Of a DNA stretch of 34,513 nucleotides, positions 26,863 through 34,409 are shown piece after piece (position 1 is the stretch's first letter; every line of letters begins with the position of its first letter). Location of the stretch: the NCBI GenBank assembly GCA_937904375.1, contig CALDIG010000127.1:1-34513 (forward strand), read 5' to 3'. The notes below the pieces were generated by a model, which had not been told where the DNA came from, ran no database searches, and saw only the letters and a list, made by a program, of their open reading frames with translations. Source of the DNA: an uncultured Prevotellaceae bacterium (GTDB lineage Bacteria > Bacteroidota > Bacteroidia > Bacteroidales > Muribaculaceae). The translations under genes were made by a program, and so were the position numbers.

Positions 26863-26895
26863 TTTGACTTTCGCTTGACGGCGACACTAACTTTG
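26863..26895 (+). promoter_or_regulatory. Promoter TTTG-N21-TAACTTTG of the miniprotein pair
   Basis: TTTG (26863-26866) and TAACTTTG (26888-26895), spaced 21 bp, match the full Bacteroidota promoter. The leader to the first ATG is about 45 nt. Confidence 0.8.
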
Positions 26896-26947
26896 CAATG
26901 TAAACATTAACAAACAATTTTTTTATTCACTTCTAAATTTTACAACT

Positions 26948-27085
26948 ATGTACACCGGAATTGGAATTTTAGTTTTTTCTCTCCTGAGATTATTAATCTA
27001 TGTCATTCAATCTATTGCTGAGTCTAACAGAAACAGAAAGGCAAGAAAAAGGGCTCAAAGACGAGCTCAAATGGGACTGGAATAA
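26948..27085 (+). CDS. 45-residue membrane miniprotein with basic tail
   Basis: A small ORF starting ATG at 26948 with a strong promoter and stop at 27083-27085. The first ~24 residues hold a membrane segment (GIGILVFSLLRLLIYVIQSI); the rest is very basic (SNRNRKARKRAQRRAQ). No homologue can be named. It shares its pre-start sequence with the next miniprotein, and has the same length (45 residues). The basic end would lie in the cytoplasm if the membrane segment follows the positive-inside rule. Confidence 0.6.
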   Translation: MYTGIGILVFSLLRLLIYVIQSIAESNRNRKARKRAQRRAQMGLE

Positions 27086-27146
27086 TCATTTTTTTACAAA
27101 ACAGTGTTATTCAACTTCAATTTTCTGACTTCTAAATTTTACGACT

Positions 27147-27284
27147 ATGGGATTTCTAGCATTTATTTTAGGATGCGTAGTACTAAGAGTTCTCTTCAGC
27201 GCTTTCAAAGATATGACCAAGGCTTGGTTCAAAATGCTCGGCGCTATGATTCTGATAATAATATTCCTCTGCTGCTTGATATGA
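27147..27284 (+). CDS. 45-residue membrane miniprotein, two helices
   Basis: Small ORF from ATG 27147 to TGA 27282-27284, 45 residues. Two hydrophobic stretches (FLAFILGCVVLRVLFSAF and MLGAMILIIIFLCCLI) flank a short amphipathic loop (KDMTKAWFK), so it should be a helical hairpin in the membrane. Its start is preceded by a sequence nearly identical to that of the upstream miniprotein. The pair lies in one transcript ending at the hairpin at 27358-27391. Function is not known. Confidence 0.6.
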   Translation: MGFLAFILGCVVLRVLFSAFKDMTKAWFKMLGAMILIIIFLCCLI

Positions 27285-27357
27285 GAACAATCACTACACA
27301 AACCAAAAAGAGAAGATACAAGCACAAGCCTCACACTAAGGCACTATACAAAAAACG

Positions 27358-27391
27358 AAGGTGGTGTTGCAACATTGAGCAATACCACCTT
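27358..27391. terminator. Bidirectional-looking terminator between miniproteins and kinase gene
   Basis: Stem AAGGTGGTGTTG (27358-27369) with CAATACCACCTT (27380-27391), one mismatch, 10-nt loop. A-run upstream (CAAAAAACG) and TTGATTT downstream allow both strands to terminate. Confidence 0.75.
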
Positions 27392-27412
27392 TTGATTTAC
27401 ACTTAAATGTCT

Positions 27413-29242
27413 TTATTTGACACTATAAGTGAGTGTGCCAGTACGTTCATATGTGGTGTTCTTGGGTACACTGAATCTTGATTTCAATGCCAGTCCACGA
27501 CATATATCACAAGCCCTAGAGTTACTTTTAAGCGACCCACCTATAACGGTTGCTCTCGTAACTTTACCTGTAGGACCTACGGTAACCCTCACAACAACTG
27601 TTCCAGGTCCAGGACAAGGAGCGGTAGGGAAATAACTTAAAGTGTAACCGTCAAGTCCACTTATACTTGGTTTGCCATTCGTGCCGTTCTGATTGTTACT
27701 TGACGTATTGCTGTTATTACTTTTAAAAGCATCGTCAACAGCCTCGTCAGTTTTTTTCTGAACCTCCGATTTCTGACTTGTAGCGAGTGTAGTTTGTGGT
27801 TTATTCTCTCCTTGACTTTGGGGCTTGGTTTCCTCTGCAGGTTTGGATTTCTCAGTGGCGTTTTCTTTCTGTGGTTTGGTGTCTTTTTGTGGTTTTTCCA
27901 TTTCCTTCATGGGCGACTCGTCTTTTGTTGAGACGAGCGGTTGTTGCGATTCAACGATGCTACTATTTTGCAATTCATTGATATCTTCCACAGTACTTAA
28001 ATCAGTATTGATAACTTCTTCATTTGTAATAGAATTTGAATCAGAATCAGAAATTTGATTACTCTCCCCTATAGAACACCCTTTTATTCCCCAAATGGCA
28101 AGTCCTGCTAGAAGAGCTAAAGCAGCAACTATCACCACAGGAATTAGAATATTTTTTGATAATGATTTCTTTGACGTAGATAAGTCTTTATTACCTTTTT
28201 CCTTATCGTTCTCACCGTTTGATGGTATAGTATTTGCGACAAGTTCTTGCGCTTCAACTGCTATTGGTGGCTCAAGATTTCTTGTACTTTCCTCGCTTAA
28301 AGAATTGGCTGGCTCTTCAGCTGCCATAAAGAACCCCAACATCTCATCAATAGAGCCAATGCGATGCTCATTTTCTTTGCTCATGCCACGCTCTATAGCA
28401 TTTACCGTTTTCGCACTGACATTTTGTGGTATTATGCTCTTAACATAATCAGAAGACATACTAAAAGCCTCCACTGGATCTTTGCCCGTGAGCAGGAAAA
28501 GACAGGTTGCACTAAAAGCGTAAACATCTAGGCGAGAGTCAAATTTCTTGATTTGAGCATATTGCTCTATTGGTGAATAGCCTGGACTTATACCCTGAGA
28601 TGGTGTTTTACTGGTAGGAGTGCCGTCACCTCTAAAGTGAACAGCGATGCCAAAATCAATGAGTGCAGGTTCATGGCTATTGTTCTGATGGTTAAGGCGC
28701 ATCACAATGTTATCAGGCTTGATGTCAAGATGCAACAGGCGATTGTCGTGAAGACATTGCACGGCTTTGCCTATAGGAATCATTATGTCAAGCATCTGCT
28801 GCTCGCTAACGCCTTTCCCGCCATTGTCGCGTACAATCTTACGCAAATCTCCACCTTCAAGGTATTCAAGGACATAATAAGCAGTGCCATTAGCTTCAAA
28901 CAATTCACTAACATTGACAATATTATGATTAAGCTTGCATACTTCTTGAAGCCGTTTTCCCTCGTTGATGAAATCTTTTAACCCTTCAAACACTTCGTCA
29001 TGCTTGGCTTCAGGAACTATCATTGCAGCTTTGTCGCTACCACGACTACAGATGTCTGGGAAATATTCCTTAACTGCAAAATGAAGGTCAAAGGGAATAC
29101 TGTCTATAAGGATATGAGCCTTAACTTTATAGGTTATACCAAAGCCGCCCTTGCCAAGCACTTCCTCTATTACATACTCGCGCGTTGCGCCATAAAGCAC
29201 AAAACCTTTGGGAAGTGCATACATATATTTGTCTTCGGCCAT
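27413..29242 (-). CDS. Ser/Thr protein kinase fused to a TonB C-terminal domain
   Basis: 609 residues. Residues ~24-310 are a eukaryotic-like kinase: GKGGFGITYKV (30-40), Lys58 in FAVKEYF, HLDIKPDN with Asp173 and Asn178, and DFG at 196-198, so the active site appears complete. One membrane helix follows at 364-386 (ILIPVVIVAALALLAGLAIWG). A Lys/Pro/Gln-rich periplasmic linker leads to a TonB C-terminal domain (about 530-609) with PCPGPGTVVVRVTVGPTGKV and ACDICRGLALKSRF. The last ~190 residues closely parallel the neighbouring tonB gene, including SQGENKPQT and the C-terminal block, so it looks like a duplication-fusion. Last gene of the Ton cluster, 20 bp after tonB. Confidence 0.88.
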   Translation of the reverse strand: MAEDKYMYALPKGFVLYGATREYVIEEVLGKGGFGITYKVKAHILIDSIPFDLHFAVKEYFPDICSRGSDKAAMIVPEAKHDEVFEGLKDFINEGKRLQEVCKLNHNIVNVSELFEANGTAYYVLEYLEGGDLRKIVRDNGGKGVSEQQMLDIMIPIGKAVQCLHDNRLLHLDIKPDNIVMRLNHQNNSHEPALIDFGIAVHFRGDGTPTSKTPSQGISPGYSPIEQYAQIKKFDSRLDVYAFSATCLFLLTGKDPVEAFSMSSDYVKSIIPQNVSAKTVNAIERGMSKENEHRIGSIDEMLGFFMAAEEPANSLSEESTRNLEPPIAVEAQELVANTIPSNGENDKEKGNKDLSTSKKSLSKNILIPVVIVAALALLAGLAIWGIKGCSIGESNQISDSDSNSITNEEVINTDLSTVEDINELQNSSIVESQQPLVSTKDESPMKEMEKPQKDTKPQKENATEKSKPAEETKPQSQGENKPQTTLATSQKSEVQKKTDEAVDDAFKSNNSNTSSNNQNGTNGKPSISGLDGYTLSYFPTAPCPGPGTVVVRVTVGPTGKVTRATVIGGSLKSNSRACDICRGLALKSRFSVPKNTTYERTGTLTYSVK

Positions 29243-29262
29243 GATATTATGGAGATTAATCT

Positions 29263-30123
29263 CTATTTGACTGTATAAGTAAGAGTACCTTTGCGTTCCA
29301 CCGCGGTGTTTTTAGGGACACGGAATCTAGATCTCAGTGCCAGACGACTGCATATTTCACAAGCCCTGGCGTTTCCTTTAAGAGAGCCTCCCGTTACCGT
29401 TGCCTTAGTAACCGCGCCTGTTGGACTTACCACCACTTGCACCACTACTGTTCCCGGTCCCGGACATGTGTCAGTAGGGAAACTTTCTTCGGTATAACCT
29501 CCCAGCCCTCCACCTATGGTGGGTTTGCCCATAGCACCGTTTGGATTGTTACCTGAGGCATTGCCGTTGTTGCCTTGTTTCATGCCTTTCATTTGCTCCT
29601 CGGCTTTTTTCTGAGCTTCAGATTTCTGACTTGTAGTGGGAGGTGTCTGTGGTTTATTCTCACCCTGGCTTTTGGGCTTTGGAGTTACTGTTGGAGTGGT
29701 GGTCTCTTTTTGGGGCTTGGTGTCTTTTTTAGGTTGCTCAGGCACCTGCATTGGCGACTCGTTCTTGGTAGCAACGGGCGGTTGCGGTGGCTCATTGACG
29801 GTGCCTTGATTTTCGAGGTCGTTTTGTCCTGCCTCTTGTAGAGGATTGTCTTCGGTGGGCTGCTCCTGCTCAACAGGTTCTCCTGGCTCCGCCGACTCGT
29901 CGGCGGCGTTGGCGAGCATTTCCTCAAACTCCACAAATTCCTCGTCCTCGGCACCAAACTCTATGGGGTCTTGCAACTGCTGGAGCAAGGCATCTTTTGG
30001 CGGATACTCATAGTTCAAGCTTGTGACAAGCAGGGTAGCGACAATGCCGCCACCCAGCAGCAGCGTGAGCAGTAACGCCAATAGTTTGTTCTTGTTGTCG
30101 TTATTATCGTTGTCTTTTGTCAT
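29263..30123 (-). CDS. tonB: TonB-like energy transducer
   Basis: 286 residues. The N-terminal anchor is LLALLLTLLLGGGIVATLLV after a short charged start. A Pro/Glu/Lys-rich spacer follows, then the C-terminal domain with PCPGPGTVVV-like core (TCPGPGTVVVQVVVSPTGAV), ACEICSRLALRSRFRVP and GTLTYTVK. The protein passes the energy of the ExbB-ExbD motor to outer-membrane TonB-dependent transporters. ExbD and ExbB genes are upstream on the same strand. The conserved Cys residues (Pro-Cys-Pro-Gly; Ala-Cys-x-Ile-Cys) also appear in the kinase fusion. Confidence 0.92.
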   Translation of the reverse strand: MTKDNDNNDNKNKLLALLLTLLLGGGIVATLLVTSLNYEYPPKDALLQQLQDPIEFGAEDEEFVEFEEMLANAADESAEPGEPVEQEQPTEDNPLQEAGQNDLENQGTVNEPPQPPVATKNESPMQVPEQPKKDTKPQKETTTPTVTPKPKSQGENKPQTPPTTSQKSEAQKKAEEQMKGMKQGNNGNASGNNPNGAMGKPTIGGGLGGYTEESFPTDTCPGPGTVVVQVVVSPTGAVTKATVTGGSLKGNARACEICSRLALRSRFRVPKNTAVERKGTLTYTVK

Positions 30124-30163
30124 TTTTAAGACTATTAATGTCGTTTATTGGAGATCGGGGGTC

Positions 30164-30240
30164 GAAGATCGAAAATCGGGAACCTCTCCACTCTCACCTC
30201 TCCACTCTAAACTCTAAACTGCGCAAAGCGCATTTATAAC
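30164..30240. repeat. Heptamer array and terminal palindrome between tonB and exbD
   Basis: CACTCTC, ACCTCTC, CACTCTA, AACTCTA, AACTGCG-type units run in a 7-bp period, ending in TGCGCAAAGCGCATTTATA. This end matches that beside the topA stop (9398-9416). Confidence 0.75.
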
Positions 30241-30242
30241 GT

Positions 30243-30854
30243 TTACTGTACTGTGACAGTGGTTCGTGATTGTGAATTGCTAGGGGCTGGCACAGAATTA
30301 GCGTCGCCTGGCGTGGTAGTCACTGTAGTGCTCCCATTCACAACGGCAGACTCAGGAGCGGCATTAGGCTGCTCAGGGTATTGCTCAAGTGTTGCCGATT
30401 CGGCAGCAGCATCGGGGGCTTTATAATCACCCGAGCTGGGCCGGGTGGCAAGCACCACTTTGATACCCACTTGTGCGCCCATATCAAGAATTTCCACAAT
30501 CTTGCCATAGGACACAGCCTCGTCGGCGTGTAGCGCAATGTATTGCGAAGGGTCGCTGTCTTTTATTGCCTGCATAAATCCCCTTAGTTCCTCAGGAGAC
30601 GCTATATCTTTAAGATCACCTTGCGTGGTCTCGGTGTTCTGCTGAGCCTTTATCTCGCCCTTCTCGCTGATGTAGATGCGTGTGGTAGGCTTGATGGCTG
30701 TCTGCTCGCTACTCTGCGGCAGGTTAACCTCCATTGCCGAAGGGAAAACGAAAGTCGATGTCACCAGAAAGAAGATGAGCAGCAAGAAGATGACATCGGT
30801 CATCGATGCCATGCTGAACATCGACAGTGTTTCGTGTTGTCGTTTTAGTGCCAT
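30243..30854 (-). CDS. exbD: ExbD/TolR family biopolymer transporter
   Basis: 203 residues. The single N-terminal helix carries the motor Asp: FSMASMTDVIFLLLIFFLVTSTFVF (Asp at about 20). The periplasmic domain follows (EVNLPQSSE...YIALHADEAVSYGKIVEILDMGAQVGIKVVLATRP), typical of ExbD. The C-terminal ~60 residues are a low-complexity Ala/Pro/Thr/Ser tail. It forms the proton-driven motor with ExbB. The gene sits 96 bp after exbB; the gap holds 8-bp ACAAGNNN repeats. Confidence 0.93.
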   Translation of the reverse strand: MALKRQHETLSMFSMASMTDVIFLLLIFFLVTSTFVFPSAMEVNLPQSSEQTAIKPTTRIYISEKGEIKAQQNTETTQGDLKDIASPEELRGFMQAIKDSDPSQYIALHADEAVSYGKIVEILDMGAQVGIKVVLATRPSSGDYKAPDAAAESATLEQYPEQPNAAPESAVVNGSTTVTTTPGDANSVPAPSNSQSRTTVTVQ

Positions 30855-30860
30855 AGTTAT

Positions 30861-30899
30861 TTAGTAACAAGCTGACAAGCTAACAAGTAAACAAGGCAA
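30861..30899. repeat. Octamer repeat ACAAGNNN between exbB and exbD
   Basis: Units ACAAGCTG, ACAAGCTA, ACAAGTAA and ACAAGGCA run with an 8-bp period. Confidence 0.7.
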
Positions 30900-30950
30900 A
30901 TGCCATTTTGCAAAAACTCATATACTTGTTTTGCTTATCTATATTTATAT

Positions 30951-31652
30951 TTACTTAGTGTTATTATTTGGCTTGGCTGGCTCGTTGAGCAGGTCCATAA
31001 ACTCCATAGTGCTGCGCTCAAGGCGGTTCATGATTTTGTTAACTCGCGAAGTGAGATAGTTGTAGGCAAACAGTGCCAATATACCTACCACAAGACCGGC
31101 GACGGTGGTCACCAGTGCCTCGTAGATGCCACTTGCCAGCAGGCTAACGTTACTGTTTTGACCAGCTTCGGCAAGATGGTAGAAAGCCCTTACCATACCT
31201 GTCACAGTTCCCAAGAAACCAATCATGGGCGCACCGGCGGCGGTGGTGGCAAGCCAGTTGAAGCCGCGTTCCATCTTGGCGACTTCCATATTGCCCACAT
31301 TCTCGATTGCCACGAGCACGTCGTTCATGGGTCGGCCAATGCGGCTCACGCCCTTCTCTATCATGCGCGAGTAGGGGGTATTGGTTGTTTCGCACAGCTG
31401 CTTAGCCTCGTCAATCTTGCCTGACTGGATGAGGTTCTTGATTTGCTGCATGAAATTGTTGTCGGCCTTTGTGGCGCGACTGGTGGCAAAGAGTCGCTCA
31501 AAGAAGATGTAGATGCTCACGAGCAGCAACAATGCCAGCGGAATCATAAGCCATCCGCCCTTTAATGTGAGATCCCATATCGATAGTTTCGAGGCTTCCT
31601 CTGTAGCCTTCGATGCCGCCTCAGCAGCAAGTATCACGTTTGATAATGTCAT
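30951..31652 (-). CDS. exbB: MotA/TolQ/ExbB proton channel protein
   Basis: 233 residues. Three membrane helices are visible: WLMIPLALLLLVSIYIFFERLF, then GAPMIGFLGTVTGMVRAFYHLA and EALVTTVAGLVVGILALFAYNYL. The cytoplasmic loop between the first and second is typical (NFMQQIKNLIQSGKIDEAKQLCE). It conducts protons and drives TonB with ExbD in the inner membrane. Order with ExbD, TonB and pdxJ is the usual Bacteroidales one. Confidence 0.94.
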   Translation of the reverse strand: MTLSNVILAAEAASKATEEASKLSIWDLTLKGGWLMIPLALLLLVSIYIFFERLFATSRATKADNNFMQQIKNLIQSGKIDEAKQLCETTNTPYSRMIEKGVSRIGRPMNDVLVAIENVGNMEVAKMERGFNWLATTAAGAPMIGFLGTVTGMVRAFYHLAEAGQNSNVSLLASGIYEALVTTVAGLVVGILALFAYNYLTSRVNKIMNRLERSTMEFMDLLNEPAKPNNNTK

Positions 31653-31719
31653 AATGATTGTGTCTTATTGGTTAAGTTATTAATTATTTTCGTTTCAATA
31701 TCTCGTTTTATCAGTTCAG

Positions 31720-31836
31720 CTAACAAGCTGACGAGGAACAAGCTCACGAGACAGTAGTTATTGTGCCTCTTGTAGCTGTGTCATCCTCTACATTTGCCTT
31801 GTTTGCCAGTCTGCTTGTTAGCTTGTCAGCTAAACA
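31720..31836. repeat. Octamer ACAAGNNN repeats, two inverted tracts, between exbB and pdxJ
   Basis: A forward tract (AGCTAACAAGCTGACGAGG, about 31721-31745) and a complementary tract (CTTGTTAGCTTGTCAGCT, about 31812-31830) face each other and could pair across about 70 bp. This separates pdxJ from exbB. Confidence 0.65.
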
Positions 31837-32543
31837 AGGCATTTCTGGTAAGCCTTGACCGTTTTCTCAAGTCCCAGATATAGGGCATCGCTGATGAGGG
31901 CGTGACCTATCGACACTTCGTCGAGATAAGGCACATTGTCCTTGAAAAACTTGAGGTTGAGCAGATTGAGGTCATGACCAGCATTAAGCCCCAGCCCCAC
32001 TTCATGCGCCACTTGAGCAGCCTTGGTGTAAGGAGCGACAGCCTGCTCGGGAGAGGTGGTGAACATCTGGGCAAAGGGTCCTGTGTAGAGCTCTACCCTG
32101 TCGGCACCCGCCTCTGCTGCCTGACGCACGCGCTCCTCGGTGGCATCAACAAAGATGCTTACCCTGATGCCCGCCTCCTTGAGTCGCGTCACCACAGTCT
32201 TGAGGAAGTCCATATTCTCGGCAACGGGCCATCCTTGCGACGAGGTGAGCACGCTGGGAGCGTCGGGCACCAATGTCGCCTGATGGGGACGCACCTCGAG
32301 CACCATGTCCATAAAACGCTTGTCGGGGAAACCCTCAATGTTGAACTCGGTGTGCAACGCTGGCTTCAGCTCATACACGTCGCTGCGGCGAATGTGTCGC
32401 TCATCGGGACGCGGATGCACGGTGATGCCGTCGGCGCCAAACCGCTCAATGTCGAGAGCCACTTGCAGCACGTTGGGAAGATTGCCCCCGCGGGCGTTAC
32501 GCAAAGTCGCCACTTTATTTACATTTACACTCAGATTTACCAT
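31830..32543 (-). CDS. pdxJ: Pyridoxine 5'-phosphate synthase
   Basis: 237 residues, TIM barrel. It condenses 1-deoxyxylulose 5-phosphate with 3-hydroxy-1-aminoacetone phosphate to make pyridoxine 5'-phosphate (vitamin B6). Seen: LSVNVNKVATLRNARGG at the N-terminus, GADGITVHPRPDERHIRRSDV, RVSIFVDATEERVRQAAEAGADRVELYTGPFA, GLGLNAGHDLNLLNL and DEVSIGHALISDALYLG, all family signatures. It is divergent from nadK, with a GxxExxY gene and repeats in between. Length is normal. Confidence 0.95.
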   Translation of the reverse strand: MVNLSVNVNKVATLRNARGGNLPNVLQVALDIERFGADGITVHPRPDERHIRRSDVYELKPALHTEFNIEGFPDKRFMDMVLEVRPHQATLVPDAPSVLTSSQGWPVAENMDFLKTVVTRLKEAGIRVSIFVDATEERVRQAAEAGADRVELYTGPFAQMFTTSPEQAVAPYTKAAQVAHEVGLGLNAGHDLNLLNLKFFKDNVPYLDEVSIGHALISDALYLGLEKTVKAYQKCLV

Positions 32544-32604
32544 AAAAACTTAGCTAAGTTATTTTATAACGTGTTGTTTTCTCATATTAGTGCATAAATG
32601 TGAG

Positions 32605-32622
32605 CAAAAATTACTAATTTTG
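32605..32622. promoter_or_regulatory. Near-palindromic divergent -7 boxes
   Basis: CAAAAATTA-C-TAATTTTG holds a plus-strand TAATTTTG (32615-32622) and a minus-strand TAATTTTTG (32605-32613). The minus box would serve pdxJ and the plus box the GxxExxY/nadK side. The minus box has one extra T, so it is less certain. Confidence 0.4.
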
Positions 32623-32781
32623 CCGTCAGATATGAGATACAACACTATATATCGTGATACAAAAGTAGAAGATATTAGTGAGAAATAAAAACAAAATAGC
32701 ACTTTAAAAAGTTTTTTCAACGTTTTTCACACAATTACGGCTGCTTTTTAAGCAGATAAAAAATTAAAAAATTTTTAATTT

Positions 32782-32849
32782 AATTTTAAGCGAAGCACCC
32801 ACACGAGTCAAGGGTGACCACAGCGGCATTAGATACTTGAAGGGCGCGC
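32782..32849 (+). repeat. Direct repeat copy 1 of the 68-bp dispersed element (left of GxxExxY)
   Basis: Starts AATTTTAAGCGAAGC and ends GGGCGCGC. It matches the right-hand copy (33361-33428) at about 63 of 68 positions, counted by eye. Arms AATTTTAAGCG and CGCTTAAAATT (about 32782-32862) also form an inverted repeat. Confidence 0.85.
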
Positions 32850-32898
32850 TACGCGCTTAAAATTGAATGAAAATTTAAATAAAAATTAAATACAACAC

Positions 32899-33324
32899 AT
32901 GACACTTGAAGAGCTGAAGACCAAATATTCATTTTTTAAAGAAATTACTGGTAGATCTATGGAAATTCATCGTGACTATAAACCTGGACTACTTGAATCA
33001 GCTTATGAAGCTGCACTCAAATATCTCCTTCAACAAGATGGATATAAGGTAGAACAACAAGTGTTATTACCTATGTACTGGAAAGATATACAACTTGATC
33101 AAAAGTACCGTATGGACTTGGTTGTTAATGGAAACATAATTGTTGAACTGAAAGCAGTTAGATATGTCACATTAGAGCATAAGCAACAATTATGGAACTA
33201 TATGAGACTAACAAAACAACCATTTGGCATGATAATAAACTTCGGTAACGACTCTCTTTATTCTGAGTGGTTTGAACAAGATTTAAACAGCAGGGAAATA
33301 AAGAAAGTTCACTTGCAAAGATGA
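32899..33324 (+). CDS. GxxExxY protein (PD-(D/E)XK-like nuclease fold)
   Basis: 141 residues. The family signature GLLESAYEAAL (Gly30-x2-Glu33-x2-Tyr36) is present. The nuclease-like core is YRMDLVVNGNIIVELKA with Asp74, Glu84 and Lys86, so the active site is kept. The family is common in bacteria; function is not established. The gene is AT-rich and lies between two 68-bp direct repeats, within the otherwise conserved pdxJ-nadK region. It probably arrived with the repeats. Confidence 0.9.
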   Translation: MTLEELKTKYSFFKEITGRSMEIHRDYKPGLLESAYEAALKYLLQQDGYKVEQQVLLPMYWKDIQLDQKYRMDLVVNGNIIVELKAVRYVTLEHKQQLWNYMRLTKQPFGMIINFGNDSLYSEWFEQDLNSREIKKVHLQR

Positions 33325-33360
33325 TTTTTCGAATATGAAATTTTAATTGAATTTTAATTT

Positions 33361-33428
33361 AATTTTAAGCGAAGCGCCCACGCGCGTCAAGGGTGACCAC
33401 AGCGGCATTAGACACTTGAAGGGCGCGC
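33361..33428 (+). repeat. Direct repeat copy 2 of the dispersed element (right of GxxExxY)
   Basis: Starts AATTTTAAGCGAAGCGCCC, same frame and length (68 bp) as copy 1. A stretch like TTTTTCGAATATGAA precedes it. Confidence 0.85.
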
Positions 33429-33460
33429 AAGATGTTTTTTCGGACATGAATTTTTAATTT

Positions 33461-33493
33461 AATTTTAAGCGAAGCGCCCACACGCGTCAAGGG
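33461..33493 (+). repeat. Truncated third copy of the dispersed element before nadK
   Basis: AATTTTAAGCGAAGCGCCC followed by a CACGCGTCAAGGG block, ending in a new sequence. Placed directly after copy 2 and its T-rich spacer, 24 bp before the nadK ATG. Confidence 0.75.
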
Positions 33494-33516
33494 CGGCACA
33501 AATAGCATTTTTCGTT

Positions 33517-34389
33517 ATGGACATAGCACTATTTGGAAATAGTTATCAAGAGAGATATAAAGACCAGCTTAGCAGCCTGATTACTATCCTTAGTGAGAAA
33601 AAGGATTTCACGCTCATGGTGGAACGCGAGTTCTCACGCTATCTCAGGTCACTGGGAATTGACGTGGACCAGAATTTGGAATTCGACCGCAACGACTTCC
33701 AGGGTGCGTCATTGGCGGTGAGCATTGGCGGTGACGGCACTATGCTGAGGAATGCGGCGCGCCTGGCGGCGCATGACACCCCCGTGGTGGGCATCAACTC
33801 AGGACATTTAGGCTACCTCACCGCCGGACGCATCAACGAGGCAAGCGACATCATCGAGATGATAGCTCGCGGCGAGTGCCGACGTGAGCAGCGAACCATG
33901 TTGCAGCTGCTGGAGATTGACGGCAAGCCCTGCGACGACGTGGTGGCACTCAACGAGATAGCAGTCCTTCGTCAAGACACCACCTCGATGATCTCCATCC
34001 CCACCACTATCAATGGCACCATGCTCACCACCTACAAGGGCGACGGGCTGGTAATTAGCACCCCAACTGGCTCCACAGCCTATAACATGAGCGTGGGAGG
34101 TCCCATCATCAACCCCTCGACGAGTTGCCTGGTGCTCTCCCCTATCTCACCACACTCACTCACTATGCGCCCCATCGTGGTGAACGAAGACTCGGTGATA
34201 GAGGTCACCATCAACACCCGTGCTAAATGGATTCAGGTCAGCGTCGATGGCATGGCTATGACGCTGCCCAGCGGCACCACAGTGAAGATAGCGCGCGCGC
34301 CCTACCGCCTCACCGTGCTACAGAAATGTGACCACAACTTCGCCAGCACCCTACGAGAGAAACTCCTATGGGGAGCTGACCAACGGTAA
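33517..34389 (+). CDS. nadK: NAD kinase
   Basis: 290 residues. The enzyme phosphorylates NAD to NADP. Motifs in order: the GGDG site (residues 71-74, SIGGDGTMLRNAARLAAHDT), GINSGHLGYLTAGRI, LNEIAVLRQDTTSM, and YKGDGLVISTPTGSTAYNMSVGGPI with the conserved NE/D motif. C-terminal all-beta domain follows. Length normal. It lies divergent from pdxJ, with the GxxExxY gene and dispersed repeats between the two; the ATG at 33517 follows the truncated repeat copy. Confidence 0.95.
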   Translation: MDIALFGNSYQERYKDQLSSLITILSEKKDFTLMVEREFSRYLRSLGIDVDQNLEFDRNDFQGASLAVSIGGDGTMLRNAARLAAHDTPVVGINSGHLGYLTAGRINEASDIIEMIARGECRREQRTMLQLLEIDGKPCDDVVALNEIAVLRQDTTSMISIPTTINGTMLTTYKGDGLVISTPTGSTAYNMSVGGPIINPSTSCLVLSPISPHSLTMRPIVVNEDSVIEVTINTRAKWIQVSVDGMAMTLPSGTTVKIARAPYRLTVLQKCDHNFASTLREKLLWGADQR

Positions 34390-34409
34390 AACACTCACTA
34401 TAATACATC

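Noticed and set aside
27104..27406. 100-codon plus-strand ORF from a TTG start
   Set aside because: It overlaps the second miniprotein in another frame and reads through the terminator hairpin; the 45-codon ORF has a better start context.
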